Part shown: in pieces, positions 34,504 to 42,177 of the stretch
Position numbering within the stretch: the first letter of the stretch is position 1
Layout of the letters: each line of letters opens with the position of its first letter
DNA from: DASQHY01 sp035602605
Lineage (GTDB): Bacteria; Acidobacteriota; Terriglobia; Acidiferrales; UBA7541
Assembly: GCA_035602605.1 (NCBI GenBank)
Contig: DATNLZ010000140.1
Span: 22,089-86,088 of the forward strand
DNA: 64,000 nt
Direction of reading: 5' to 3'
The notes under the pieces: model-generated
Told to the model about the DNA's origin: nothing
The model's database searches: none
Seen by the model: the letters and a program-made list of their open reading frames with translations, nothing else
Translations under genes and position numbers: made by a program

Positions 34504-36168
34504 CTAGATCTCGAGGATGACCGGTAAAATGAGTGGACGTTTCGACGTTTGCTTATTCAGATAGCGCTTTAAATCAACGCGAATCTTTTCCTTGATTACG
34601 CCCCAGTCGGATTTCTCTTCCGCGTTGGATTGCTCGACAGTTCGAAGCACGACGTCGCGCGCCCCGGCCATCACTGCCTGGCCGTCATCCGAAGGTAGGA
34701 AACCACGGGTTACAATTTCCGGCAGCCCTTCAAGCCGGCCGGTATGCTTGTCAATCGCAATAATCGGCACGACGACCCCGTCCTCGGAAAGATGCTTGCG
34801 ATCCCGGATCACCACGGCTTCAATTTCTTCGAGTGACCCCGAATCCACGCACACACGTCCCGCGGTAACCGGCTCGCGGCGGAAAACTCCGTCGTCAGTG
34901 AATTCGAGGGGATGACCGTCTTCGAGAAGCAGGATTTCGCCGGAAACCGTGCCCACCTGATGCGCTAGCGCGGCGTGTCTGAAGAGCTGCCGGTACTCTC
35001 CGTGAATGGGAATAAAATATTTCGGCCGCACGAGATTAAGGATGAGCTTTTGTTCTTCCTGGCTTGCGTGACCCGAAACGTGAATCCGTCCGCCGCTATC
35101 GTCGTAATAGACAAGAGCGCGGCGGCGGAACATGTGATCGAGCATCCGGAAAATTGACTTTTCGTTACCGGGAATGATTCGCGCCGAAAGAATAACAGTG
35201 TCGCGCTCATCGACGCTGATCAGACGATGGTTATCCACGGCAATCCGCGAAAGCGAAGACATTGGTTCAGCCTGGCTGCCGCTTGCCAGCACCACAAGCT
35301 GCTTGGGATCGAATGATTTCAGGTCCTGCGGGCGCACTACCATCCCGTCCGGAATCCGCAGGCATCCGAGGCCATGCGCAATCTCGACGTTGTCCACCAT
35401 GCTCCGGCCGACAAATCCAATCTTTCGCCCGACGGTGGCGGCGATATCTACAATCTGCTGGATGCGCGGAATGGACGAAGCGAAGCAGGAGATCAGCACT
35501 TTGCGCGGCGCGGCGCGGAAAAGTTCCTCCAGTCGCGGTACCACCGTGCGCTCCGAAGGCGTGAAGCCGGTTCGCTCGACATTGGTGCTGTCGCTGAACA
35601 GTGCCAGCACGCCTTCTTGGCCATAACGCGCGAATGCGTGCAGATCAAAGGGCAGGCCGTCGGTGGGCGTCGGATCCATCTTGAAATCGCCGGTGTGAAT
35701 GATCACCCCCACAGGGGTTCGGATGGCGAGCGCAACACAATCAATGGTGCTATGTGTCACGTAGATAAATTCAACCTCAAACGGCCCAACCTCTAGTTTT
35801 CGCCCGGGAAGAACCTCGCGCAGCGTGGTTTTGTCCAGCAATCCGTGTTCTTCCAGCCGTTTTTTGACTAGCGCCAGCGTGAAGCGCGTCCCATAAACAG
35901 GTACGTTGAGGTCACCGAGAATGTACGGCAATGAACCGATGTGGTCTTCGTGTCCGTGGGTAAGAATAATCGCGCGCACCCGCTCGCGATTCTGCTTCAG
36001 GTACGTGGTATCCGGAATGACGATGTCCACACCCAAGAGTTCAGCTTCGGGGAACATCATCCCGGCATCGATGACGATTATGTCATCGCCGCATCTCAGC
36101 GCGAGCATGTTCATTCCGAATTCGCCCAGACCGCCGAGCGGTATCGCCAGTAAAGAAGGATTGCGCAA
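34504..36168 (-). CDS. rnj: ribonuclease J
   Basis: A 554-residue metallo-beta-lactamase/beta-CASP nuclease that degrades and matures RNA with 5'-exo and endo activity. The zinc site is HGHEDH (H71, H73, D75, H76), then VTHSTIDC and HTGDFKMDPTP. The beta-CASP domain runs from FSDSTNVERTGFT to HVSGHASQEEQ. The C-terminal ~100 residues form the RNase J extension. It begins at TTG 36168, giving M-R-N-P-S-L-L-A-I-P-L-G-G-L-G-E, the usual family start position. Part of the minus-strand run between the glsB-like gene and the acetyltransferase. Confidence 0.95.
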   Translation of the reverse strand: MRNPSLLAIPLGGLGEFGMNMLALRCGDDIIVIDAGMMFPEAELLGVDIVIPDTTYLKQNRERVRAIILTHGHEDHIGSLPYILGDLNVPVYGTRFTLALVKKRLEEHGLLDKTTLREVLPGRKLEVGPFEVEFIYVTHSTIDCVALAIRTPVGVIIHTGDFKMDPTPTDGLPFDLHAFARYGQEGVLALFSDSTNVERTGFTPSERTVVPRLEELFRAAPRKVLISCFASSIPRIQQIVDIAATVGRKIGFVGRSMVDNVEIAHGLGCLRIPDGMVVRPQDLKSFDPKQLVVLASGSQAEPMSSLSRIAVDNHRLISVDERDTVILSARIIPGNEKSIFRMLDHMFRRRALVYYDDSGGRIHVSGHASQEEQKLILNLVRPKYFIPIHGEYRQLFRHAALAHQVGTVSGEILLLEDGHPLEFTDDGVFRREPVTAGRVCVDSGSLEEIEAVVIRDRKHLSEDGVVVPIIAIDKHTGRLEGLPEIVTRGFLPSDDGQAVMAGARDVVLRTVEQSNAEEKSDWGVIKEKIRVDLKRYLNKQTSKRPLILPVILEI

Positions 36169-36280
36169 TTAGTCTTGCCGTCCTTTGATGAAGGTGAGCA
36201 TGGTATCACATTGGTTACCGGGCGACATGCGACTCGCCGCGGACTCTGCCAGTGCGTACCGCTTGCCGACTCCTATCGCA

Positions 36281-36562
36281 TCAATCCCGGGCAAAAAGCC
36301 GGACAATCGCAACCAAAATGATGGCGCCTACCGTCGCTGCGGCGAGGCTGTAGAAGAATCCTCCACCCCAGATTCCCAGTTTCATGAAAATCCAGCCGCC
36401 CAAAAACGCGCCTACTAAGCCAAGCAGTATATCCGTGAGGCATCCGAATCCACGCCCGCGCGAAACCTTGCCGGCAACCCAGCCCGCAATCAGCCCAATG
36501 AAGAGCCAGAACAGGAGCGGGTGAGAAAAATCTACGACCAGGTAATCACGGCTTACACTCAT
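36281..36562 (-). CDS. GlsB/YeaQ/YmgE-type small membrane protein
   Basis: A 93-residue protein with three glycine-rich hydrophobic helices (FIGLIAGWVAGKVSRGRG; DILLGLVGAFLGGWIFMKLG; AAATVGAIILVAIVRLF), the hallmark of the transglycosylase-associated/GlsB stress-response family. Biochemical role is unclear. Its ATG overlaps the aguA stop (ATGA), so it is translationally coupled to agmatine deiminase. Confidence 0.9.
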   Translation of the reverse strand: MSVSRDYLVVDFSHPLLFWLFIGLIAGWVAGKVSRGRGFGCLTDILLGLVGAFLGGWIFMKLGIWGGGFFYSLAAATVGAIILVAIVRLFARD

Positions 36563-37662
36563 CGGCGACCTCCGTGGCTATCTTTTGCGGGTTGTTGTTG
36601 CGTCATGCAATGTAAGGTTCCTAGACCTAGAACCAGATCGCGGCAGGCAATTCCGATTACTTTTCGATACGGGAATAATTCGCTGAGAGTGCTGAGAACA
36701 GGGGCGTCGTGTGGATCGTTGAATGTCGGTACAAGCACGAGTCCATTGGCAATGTAGAAATTTGCATAGCTCGCGGGTAGACGCTGGCCATCGAAAAACA
36801 CCGATTCGGGCATCGGCAGCTTTTCGATCCGAAAGCGGCGTCCATTCTGATCCTTAGCATTTTGCAGAAAAACAAAATTCTCCTGCAACGGCGCGTAATT
36901 CACATCGGATTTATTTTCTTCCACCATGGTCACGATGGTCGTGGGGTTTACGAACCGCGCCAGATCGTCCACGTGCCCATGCGTGTCATCGCCGGCGATC
37001 CCATTTTTGAGCCAAACCACGTGGGTGACACCGAGATACTCGCGGAAGAGTTTCTCCATATCTTCACGTCCAAAACCCGGATTGCGCGCCTGCACGGCGC
37101 TCAGCAAACACTCCTCGGTCGTCAGCATAGTACCGAGGCCGTTGACGTCGATGCTTCCTCCTTCAAGAACCACGCGACGGTCACGATGCGCCGGCTTCCA
37201 CAGTTTCCAATTGAATTTCGGCGCAAGCTTGTCGACAGCTTCATCATCTTTTTTCCAATTGCGGTACTTGGCCCAGGCATTGAATCGCCAATGGGTGACG
37301 GCCGGCGCATCTTTGGCATTCTTCACAAAAATCGGACCGAAGTCTCGAATCCAGCTGCGGTTCGTAGGCACCCAAAAAAAATCCACGCCGTGAAGATTTG
37401 CATCACACTTCGCCAAGACCCCCCGCGCAGCGCATTCCTGCTCGGGACCCTCAACAAGTATACGCACGCGCTCAACTTGCGCGAGCCGGCGCACGATGTC
37501 GCCATACACCCACGGAATCGGCGCAAATTTCCCGGGCCAGTCGGTTGTTTCATGTGGCCAAGCCAGCCAGGTAGCTTCATGCGTTTCCCATTCGGCTGGC
37601 ATCCAGTAGCCGAGTTCGAAGGGGGTTGGGGAATTCGCGCGCGCAGGCTTCACTCGAGCCAT
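36559..37662 (-). CDS. aguA: agmatine deiminase
   Basis: A 367-residue cytoplasmic guanidine-modifying enzyme that converts agmatine to N-carbamoylputrescine and ammonia. The catalytic cysteine is C352 in GTLHCMTQQ; the supporting acid/His residues are in VLEGGSIDVNG and GDDTHGHVDDLARF, and the substrate pocket in NRSWIRDFGPIF. The frame is open to 37752, but ATG 37662 is chosen: a GGAG is just upstream and the shorter N terminus leads directly into the GYWMPAEWETHEATWLAWP start motif. It overlaps the end of aguB by 13 bases, consistent with one transcript. Confidence 0.94.
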   Translation of the reverse strand: MARVKPARANSPTPFELGYWMPAEWETHEATWLAWPHETTDWPGKFAPIPWVYGDIVRRLAQVERVRILVEGPEQECAARGVLAKCDANLHGVDFFWVPTNRSWIRDFGPIFVKNAKDAPAVTHWRFNAWAKYRNWKKDDEAVDKLAPKFNWKLWKPAHRDRRVVLEGGSIDVNGLGTMLTTEECLLSAVQARNPGFGREDMEKLFREYLGVTHVVWLKNGIAGDDTHGHVDDLARFVNPTTIVTMVEENKSDVNYAPLQENFVFLQNAKDQNGRRFRIEKLPMPESVFFDGQRLPASYANFYIANGLVLVPTFNDPHDAPVLSTLSELFPYRKVIGIACRDLVLGLGTLHCMTQQQPAKDSHGGRR

Positions 37663-38528
37663 CGCTCCAGAATAGGCGCATAAGCGTCGATCCGGCGATC
37701 GCGCAGAAAAGGCCAGTTGCGTCGCACTTCTTCGACGCGGTGGGGATCGCACTCTACAACCAGTATTTCTTCGTCATGCTCGGAGCCCTCGGCAAGAATC
37801 TGGCCAAACGGGTCGGCCGCGAAAGAGTGGCCCCAGAACTCCAGGCCATTTTCGGCTGTGCCTTCGTATCCCACGCGGTTTACCGCCGCAACGAAGATTC
37901 CGTTAGCGATCGCGTGCCCCCGTTGAATGGTGCGCCACGCATCAAGCTGGGCCGCGCCCACCTGTTCTTTCTCCGAAGGGTGCCAGCCGATTGCCGTTGG
38001 ATAAAAAATAATGTTCGCGCCGCCCAGGGCCGCCAGTCGCGCTGCTTCGGGATACCACTGATCCCAGCATACCAGCACGCCTATACGCCCAAATCGCGTG
38101 CCAAAATTGAGGAACCCCAAATCACCCGGTGTGAAATAAAATTTTTCGTAGTAGAGCGGATCGTCAGGGATGTGCATCTTGCGGTATTTTCCGACGAGCG
38201 TTCCATCTGCATCCATCACGACTGCGGTGTTGTGGTACACGCCGGCCGCACGCCGTTCGAAGAGTGATCCGATCACCACCACCTGCAGACTTCGCGCCAG
38301 TTTTGCCAGCGCTTCTGTTGAAGGTCCCGGAATCGGCTCGGCAAGCGCAAAAAGCTCGGCGTTTTCTTCCCGGCAGAAATATTGCGACCGAAATAACTCT
38401 TGCAAACAAATGATTTGCGCCCCACGCTGCGCTGCCTCGCGAATACGCATTTCCGCCTTTGCGAAATTGTCGCGCGGATCGAGCGAGCAACTCATCTGGA
38501 TCAACCCGACACTGAACTTTTGCGTCAC
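37650..38528 (-). CDS. aguB: N-carbamoylputrescine amidase
   Basis: A 292-residue nitrilase-superfamily amidohydrolase that converts N-carbamoylputrescine to putrescine, CO2 and ammonia. The catalytic triad is E44 (LQELF), K117 (YRKMH) and C154 (VCWDQWYPEAA). The YYEKFYFTPGD and IGWHPSE segments match the AguB subgroup rather than generic beta-ureidopropionases. Direct overlap with aguA fixes the pathway. It is the first gene of the minus-strand run, divergent from the DHS-like gene, with a 204-base shared upstream region. Confidence 0.95.
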   Translation of the reverse strand: MTQKFSVGLIQMSCSLDPRDNFAKAEMRIREAAQRGAQIICLQELFRSQYFCREENAELFALAEPIPGPSTEALAKLARSLQVVVIGSLFERRAAGVYHNTAVVMDADGTLVGKYRKMHIPDDPLYYEKFYFTPGDLGFLNFGTRFGRIGVLVCWDQWYPEAARLAALGGANIIFYPTAIGWHPSEKEQVGAAQLDAWRTIQRGHAIANGIFVAAVNRVGYEGTAENGLEFWGHSFAADPFGQILAEGSEHDEEILVVECDPHRVEEVRRNWPFLRDRRIDAYAPILERWLE

Positions 38529-38732
38529 GGTCGAATCATAGCATCATCTTTTCTGTGCGCAGAAGTTTCTTCCCTCTTGCCCTGGCGTAATTGATTTGCA
38601 CGGCACCTGGTGTGTTAGCAGCGGGGCATTTTGCAATGGGCGAACTTTCCCTCTTTATTTGTGGACCGGTTTGTAATATCAATTGTCCGGCGATTAGCGC
38701 AAACTTACGCGACAAATCTCCAGGAGATTGGT

Positions 38733-39824
38733 TTGGCCAAGAGAAAAGGACCGACCGGACGAGACCTGCATGACCCCATCAAGGACCGCTTGCGACCGAC
38801 GCATCCGCTGGATTTGTCAAAGGTGCGCACTGTAGATGAACTTGTGCGCTCCATGGGTGAGACCGCTTTTACCGGACGCCAGGTCGGAGACGCGGCTGAT
38901 GTGCTCGAAGCCATGGCCCGCGATAAAGATTGCTTCGTGGTCATGACTCTATCCGGCGCGATGACTGTCGCTAAGATGGGTCTCATTTTTTGCGATTTGA
39001 TCGAGTCCGGTATCGTCAACGCGGTCGTTTCCACGGGCGCCCTGATGGCCCATGGCCTGGTAGAAGCAACGGGACTCTCGCATTTTCGTTATGATCCGAA
39101 AATGGACGATCGCGAACTCTTCCATGCCGGCTATAACCGCGTGTACGATTCGCTTGAACCGGAAACCAATCTCGATCATGTAGAAGAAGTCATTCAGCAT
39201 ATTTTTCGTAATTGGGATGCTGGCGAAACGGTGTGCAGTTGGAAAATTCACCGGCGCATCGGAGAGTACCTCGTGAAAAACGCCAAGGGACGCGGTATCC
39301 TAAAGACCGCATTCGAGCAAAATATTCCTGTGTTCGTCCCCGCATTCACCGATTCCGAGCTGGGAATCGATTTTGCTCTTCATAAAAAACTCCGTCTGAG
39401 AGAGGGAAAACCCCTCCTGCGTTTTGATCCCTACGAAGATTTCGAAAAATTCGCCACGACGATGCTCGCGACAAAAAGAATGGGCATCTTCACGATTGGC
39501 GGCGGAGTCCCCCGGAATTGGTCACAGCAATTCGGCGTTTATGCCGAACTCTTGTCGCGCCGCGGGTACGAAAAACTTCCCCTCAAGCGCTACAACTACG
39601 GCCTGCGGATTTGCCCCGAGCCCGTTCACTGGGGCGGCCTCTCCGGTAGCACCTATTCCGAAGCTGTTTCATGGGGAAAATTCGTGCCTCCCGAAGAAGG
39701 CGGCCTGTTCGCCGAAGTATTCGATGACGCCACAGTTGCTCTACCGCTCATTGTCGGAGCGGTTCTTGAGCGCCTGCGATATTTCCAGGGTAAGAAAAGA
39801 ATTAAGAAAGCAAACAACCAATAA
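38733..39824 (+). CDS. deoxyhypusine synthase-like protein (probable homospermidine-forming)
   Basis: A 363-residue NAD-dependent aminobutyltransferase of the deoxyhypusine synthase family. The catalytic lysine is K316 in EAVSWGK, matching the active-site Lys of eukaryotic DHS; the NAD-site glycines are GGGVPRNW, and the substrate zone includes FVPAFTDSELG. Bacteria lack eIF5A, and bacterial members are thought to make homospermidine from putrescine; here the putrescine genes lie alongside. TTG 38733 is preferred: AGGAG precedes it and the N terminus (MAKRKGPTGRDLHDPIK) fits. The frame is open from 38631. Actual product is inference. Confidence 0.88.
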   Translation: MAKRKGPTGRDLHDPIKDRLRPTHPLDLSKVRTVDELVRSMGETAFTGRQVGDAADVLEAMARDKDCFVVMTLSGAMTVAKMGLIFCDLIESGIVNAVVSTGALMAHGLVEATGLSHFRYDPKMDDRELFHAGYNRVYDSLEPETNLDHVEEVIQHIFRNWDAGETVCSWKIHRRIGEYLVKNAKGRGILKTAFEQNIPVFVPAFTDSELGIDFALHKKLRLREGKPLLRFDPYEDFEKFATTMLATKRMGIFTIGGGVPRNWSQQFGVYAELLSRRGYEKLPLKRYNYGLRICPEPVHWGGLSGSTYSEAVSWGKFVPPEEGGLFAEVFDDATVALPLIVGAVLERLRYFQGKKRIKKANNQ

Positions 39825-39842
39825 TCAGGCGGAGTTACGCCC

Positions 39843-40406
39843 ATGTCGAAGACCAGTGCCGGGGAAAGCCCATTCACGTATGGCGTCCATCCAGGAGTTG
39901 CGCGCGTACAAAAATGGATTAGCGACTTACGCGCAAAAACGGGTCGTACGCTTGACGAATGGGTTGAACTGGTTACCCAATCGGGCCCGCCTACAGAGAA
40001 AGCTCGGCGCGAGTGGCTCAAGGCCAAGTACAACCTGGGAACCAACAGCGCATGGTGGATTGCCGAGCGTGCTGGGGGAACAGGATTAGAGAATTTTGAC
40101 GATCCGGAAGAATATCTGCGTGCGGCGGAGCTCTACGTGCGCGAGCAGTACTCCGGTCCAAAGGAAAAGCTGCGCCCCATTTATGACATTTTACTCAAGA
40201 TTGGAAAATCATTAGGCAGTGATGTAAAGGCGTGTCCCTGCAGAACGATTGTTCCTCTTTACCGCAATCATGTCTTTGCACAAATTAAGCCCGCGGCCAA
40301 CACGCGCGTTGACCTTGGCTTGGCGCTCGCGAAGCATAGAGGAAAATTTCCAAGACGATTGGTCGGCACCGGCGGCCTTGCAAAAAAAGATCGCATCACT
40401 CACTGA
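39843..40406 (+). CDS. DUF4287/DUF5655 domain protein, cut short by UGA
   Basis: A 187-residue cytoplasmic protein. Residues ~20-75 form DUF4287 (KWISDLRAKTGRTLDEWVEL to LGTNSAWWIAERAGG); residues ~90-187 are a DUF5655-like domain (YSGPKEKLRPIYDILLKIGKSLG, CPCRTIVPLYRNHVFAQIKP, RVDLGLAL, GGLAKKDRITH). DUF5655 proteins normally continue H-R-I-P-x-x-S-L-x-D-I-D. Here a TGA (40404-40406) follows the His, and the next 25 codons in frame read IPISSLDDIDSEVKKWL..., an evident homologous tail. A CGA-to-TGA change would explain it. It follows the DHS-like gene by 18 bases. Function unknown. Confidence 0.85.
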   Translation: MSKTSAGESPFTYGVHPGVARVQKWISDLRAKTGRTLDEWVELVTQSGPPTEKARREWLKAKYNLGTNSAWWIAERAGGTGLENFDDPEEYLRAAELYVREQYSGPKEKLRPIYDILLKIGKSLGSDVKACPCRTIVPLYRNHVFAQIKPAANTRVDLGLALAKHRGKFPRRLVGTGGLAKKDRITH

Positions 40407-40484
40407 ATTCCAATAAGCTCGCTGGATGATATCGACTCGGAAGTGAAAAAGTGGCTAACGATAGCCTACGATTGGGATGTTTGA
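40407..40484 (+). pseudogene. in-frame homologous tail beyond the premature UGA
   Basis: Twenty-five codons in the same frame as the DUF4287/DUF5655 gene, ending at TGA 40482-40484: IPISSLDDIDSEVKKWL then TIAYDWDV. It continues the DUF5655 C-terminal strand-helix, so it is a cut-off gene end or a read-through extension. Confidence 0.6.
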
Positions 40485-40521
40485 GAGGTACCGAAGTGCA
40501 ATACCGCCTTTGCCAGTACAA

Positions 40522-41079
40522 TCAGTCGTCTTCGCCAATCAGAATTGCCGCGCCCAGCACGGTAGTCCATAGTCCGCGTTTATCGCCCACTGCGGACTGC
40601 GTGATATTCATTGTGCGCACGATCTTATTCGAAATTCGGTAGACCTCTTTTTTTTCGTCCCACGAAAGATCCGGATCAAATTCTACGTTCAGTGTCGTGG
40701 CCAGCATTTCTGCGGCAAGCTCTTCGGCATATTCTCCCGCAACTTCCTCAGTCTCGCCGAAGGAGTGATGCTCGGAAAGATATCCATACATGGATTTGTC
40801 CGCTGGGAGCGCCAAGCCTATGCTCGCCGCAATCAGGCGATGCGGCTCGCGTGTTGAGTTCTCGCTGATGACGGTAAACGCCACTTGTCCTGGCTTGATA
40901 TGCTTCAAACCCTCGCTGCGCGAAATCAATTTGCAATTTGGCGGAAAGATCGACGAGACTCGAACGATATTGCATGCCGCAATCCCCGCATTACGAAGGG
41001 CCAGCTCAAAGCTGGATAGCCGCTCACGGTGTTTGCCAACGCCTTTAGTGATGAAGATTTTTCTCGCGACGAACGCCAT
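40522..41079 (-). CDS. pyruvoyl-dependent arginine decarboxylase
   Basis: A 185-residue PvlArgDC that converts arginine to agmatine with a self-made pyruvoyl group. The cleavage site is VRVSSIFPP: the chain is expected to cut between S42 and S43, S43 becoming the pyruvoyl cap. The family segments KLISRSEGLKHIKPGQVAFTV and SEHHSFGETEEVAGEYAEELA follow, with IVRTMNITQSAVGD near the end. It feeds AguA, so all steps from arginine to putrescine are encoded within 4.5 kb. Oriented opposite to the DHS-like gene and convergent with the DUF4287 gene. Confidence 0.93.
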   Translation of the reverse strand: MAFVARKIFITKGVGKHRERLSSFELALRNAGIAACNIVRVSSIFPPNCKLISRSEGLKHIKPGQVAFTVISENSTREPHRLIAASIGLALPADKSMYGYLSEHHSFGETEEVAGEYAEELAAEMLATTLNVEFDPDLSWDEKKEVYRISNKIVRTMNITQSAVGDKRGLWTTVLGAAILIGEDD

Positions 41080-41526
41080 GGATGATGACGGGCTGCGGTC
41101 CCTCCGCGTTTAGGTTGGCGACCAAAAAAAATCGCGTCCCGAAAAGTAACAAGAACGCTAAGGGGTGTCAATGGTTGTTTCTGGTTGTGTCTGATTGCTT
41201 CCAAGAAAACTCAATGACAGCCTGATCAGAATTCCGCCCGCTGCCTGCTGTTTGACGTTCCGGTTTCAAGCGCGCGCGCCGACCTCGCCTTTTGTTTTCG
41301 CGGGGGAGCGACGGTTGGTTTGGCGTAGTCGAGAAACCCTGCGCCCCGGCTTTGAATTATCGAACTACGCGAGATCGAGAGAGGCTCGGTTCGCCTACAA
41401 CACCTACGCGCCTTCGATTGCAATGGTGTGCCGCGACTTGAAACACCCGACCAAAAATTCTATACTCGTTTCGGCGCTGATGCTGCGCAGAATCTGCCCG
41501 TCAGCAAAGCTATCTGCGGAGAGTGC
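41080..41526. other. upstream region of the sdh operon
   Basis: 447 bases between the start of PvlArgDC and sdhC, divergent promoters expected. One good + promoter (41438-41466) is found near sdhC. No gene with coding character was seen in the rest. Confidence 0.4.
41438..41466 (+). promoter_or_regulatory. sigma70-type promoter of sdhCAB
   Basis: TTGAAA (41438-41443), 17-base spacer, TATACT (41461-41466); each hexamer 5/6. Leader to the sdhC ATG at 41527 is about 53 bases. Confidence 0.65.
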
Positions 41527-42177
41527 ATGGCGCACGAGGAGGTTCGACCGGAGCACAGTTTTTTTTGGCGCAAACTTCATTCTTTCACCGGCATTTTCCC
41601 CGTGGGCATATTCTTAGCCGAACATTTTTGGTCCAATAGCTCCGCTCTGATCAGTTCTGAAAAATATAATGCCACTTCGCGCGACCTTCAGACTCTCCCC
41701 TGGCGGCTTTTTCTTGAGGCTATGGGAATATGGCTACCGATCGCCTATCACGGCGTCTATGGCCTGTACATCTGGTGGAAAGGGAAGTCCAACCTCTCGC
41801 AGTATCCGTGGGTTGGCAATTGGATGTTCACGATCCAACGCATTACCGGGGTTATCGCTTTCGTTTTCATCGGTTGGCACGTTTATAACGAGCGTTTTGC
41901 CACGCACGGAATGTCGACTTTTCAGGGAATGGTTGAAGCTCTGGCCAATCCGTATTTTCTGGCGTTCTATTTTGCGGGAGTTCTCGCGTCATCCATCCAT
42001 CTGGGTGTTGGCATCTGGAATTTTGTGTGTAAGTGGGGCTTGGCAGCTAGCGCGCGAGCGCAACGCGCCGCCGGGTATCTCGGAGTGATCATCGCCCTCA
42101 CGTTCAGCGCCGTCGGCATTGCCATCCTACTGAGCATACGCTTCGATATCCGCTTTTTTAATTATTACGCGAAATGA
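41527..42177 (+). CDS. sdhC: succinate dehydrogenase cytochrome b558 subunit
   Basis: A 216-residue diheme membrane anchor of complex II of the B. subtilis type, with five hydrophobic helices. It binds heme and quinone and docks SdhA/SdhB. Typical features are SFFWRKLHSFTGIFPVGIFLAEHF at the N terminus, RITGVIAFVFIGWHVYNERF in the middle and SSIHLGVGIWNFVCKWG near the C terminus, the His residues being heme-ligand candidates. ATG 41527 (GGAGAG upstream) is preferred over the open frame from 41428. Its stop overlaps the sdhA start (ATGA). Order C-A-B supports a menaquinone-type enzyme. Confidence 0.93.
   Translation: MAHEEVRPEHSFFWRKLHSFTGIFPVGIFLAEHFWSNSSALISSEKYNATSRDLQTLPWRLFLEAMGIWLPIAYHGVYGLYIWWKGKSNLSQYPWVGNWMFTIQRITGVIAFVFIGWHVYNERFATHGMSTFQGMVEALANPYFLAFYFAGVLASSIHLGVGIWNFVCKWGLAASARAQRAAGYLGVIIALTFSAVGIAILLSIRFDIRFFNYYAK

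Noticed and set aside
36862..37683. 273-residue + strand frame over agmatine deiminase
   Set aside because: Antisense shadow; aguA motifs and coupling to aguB/glsB define the real strand.
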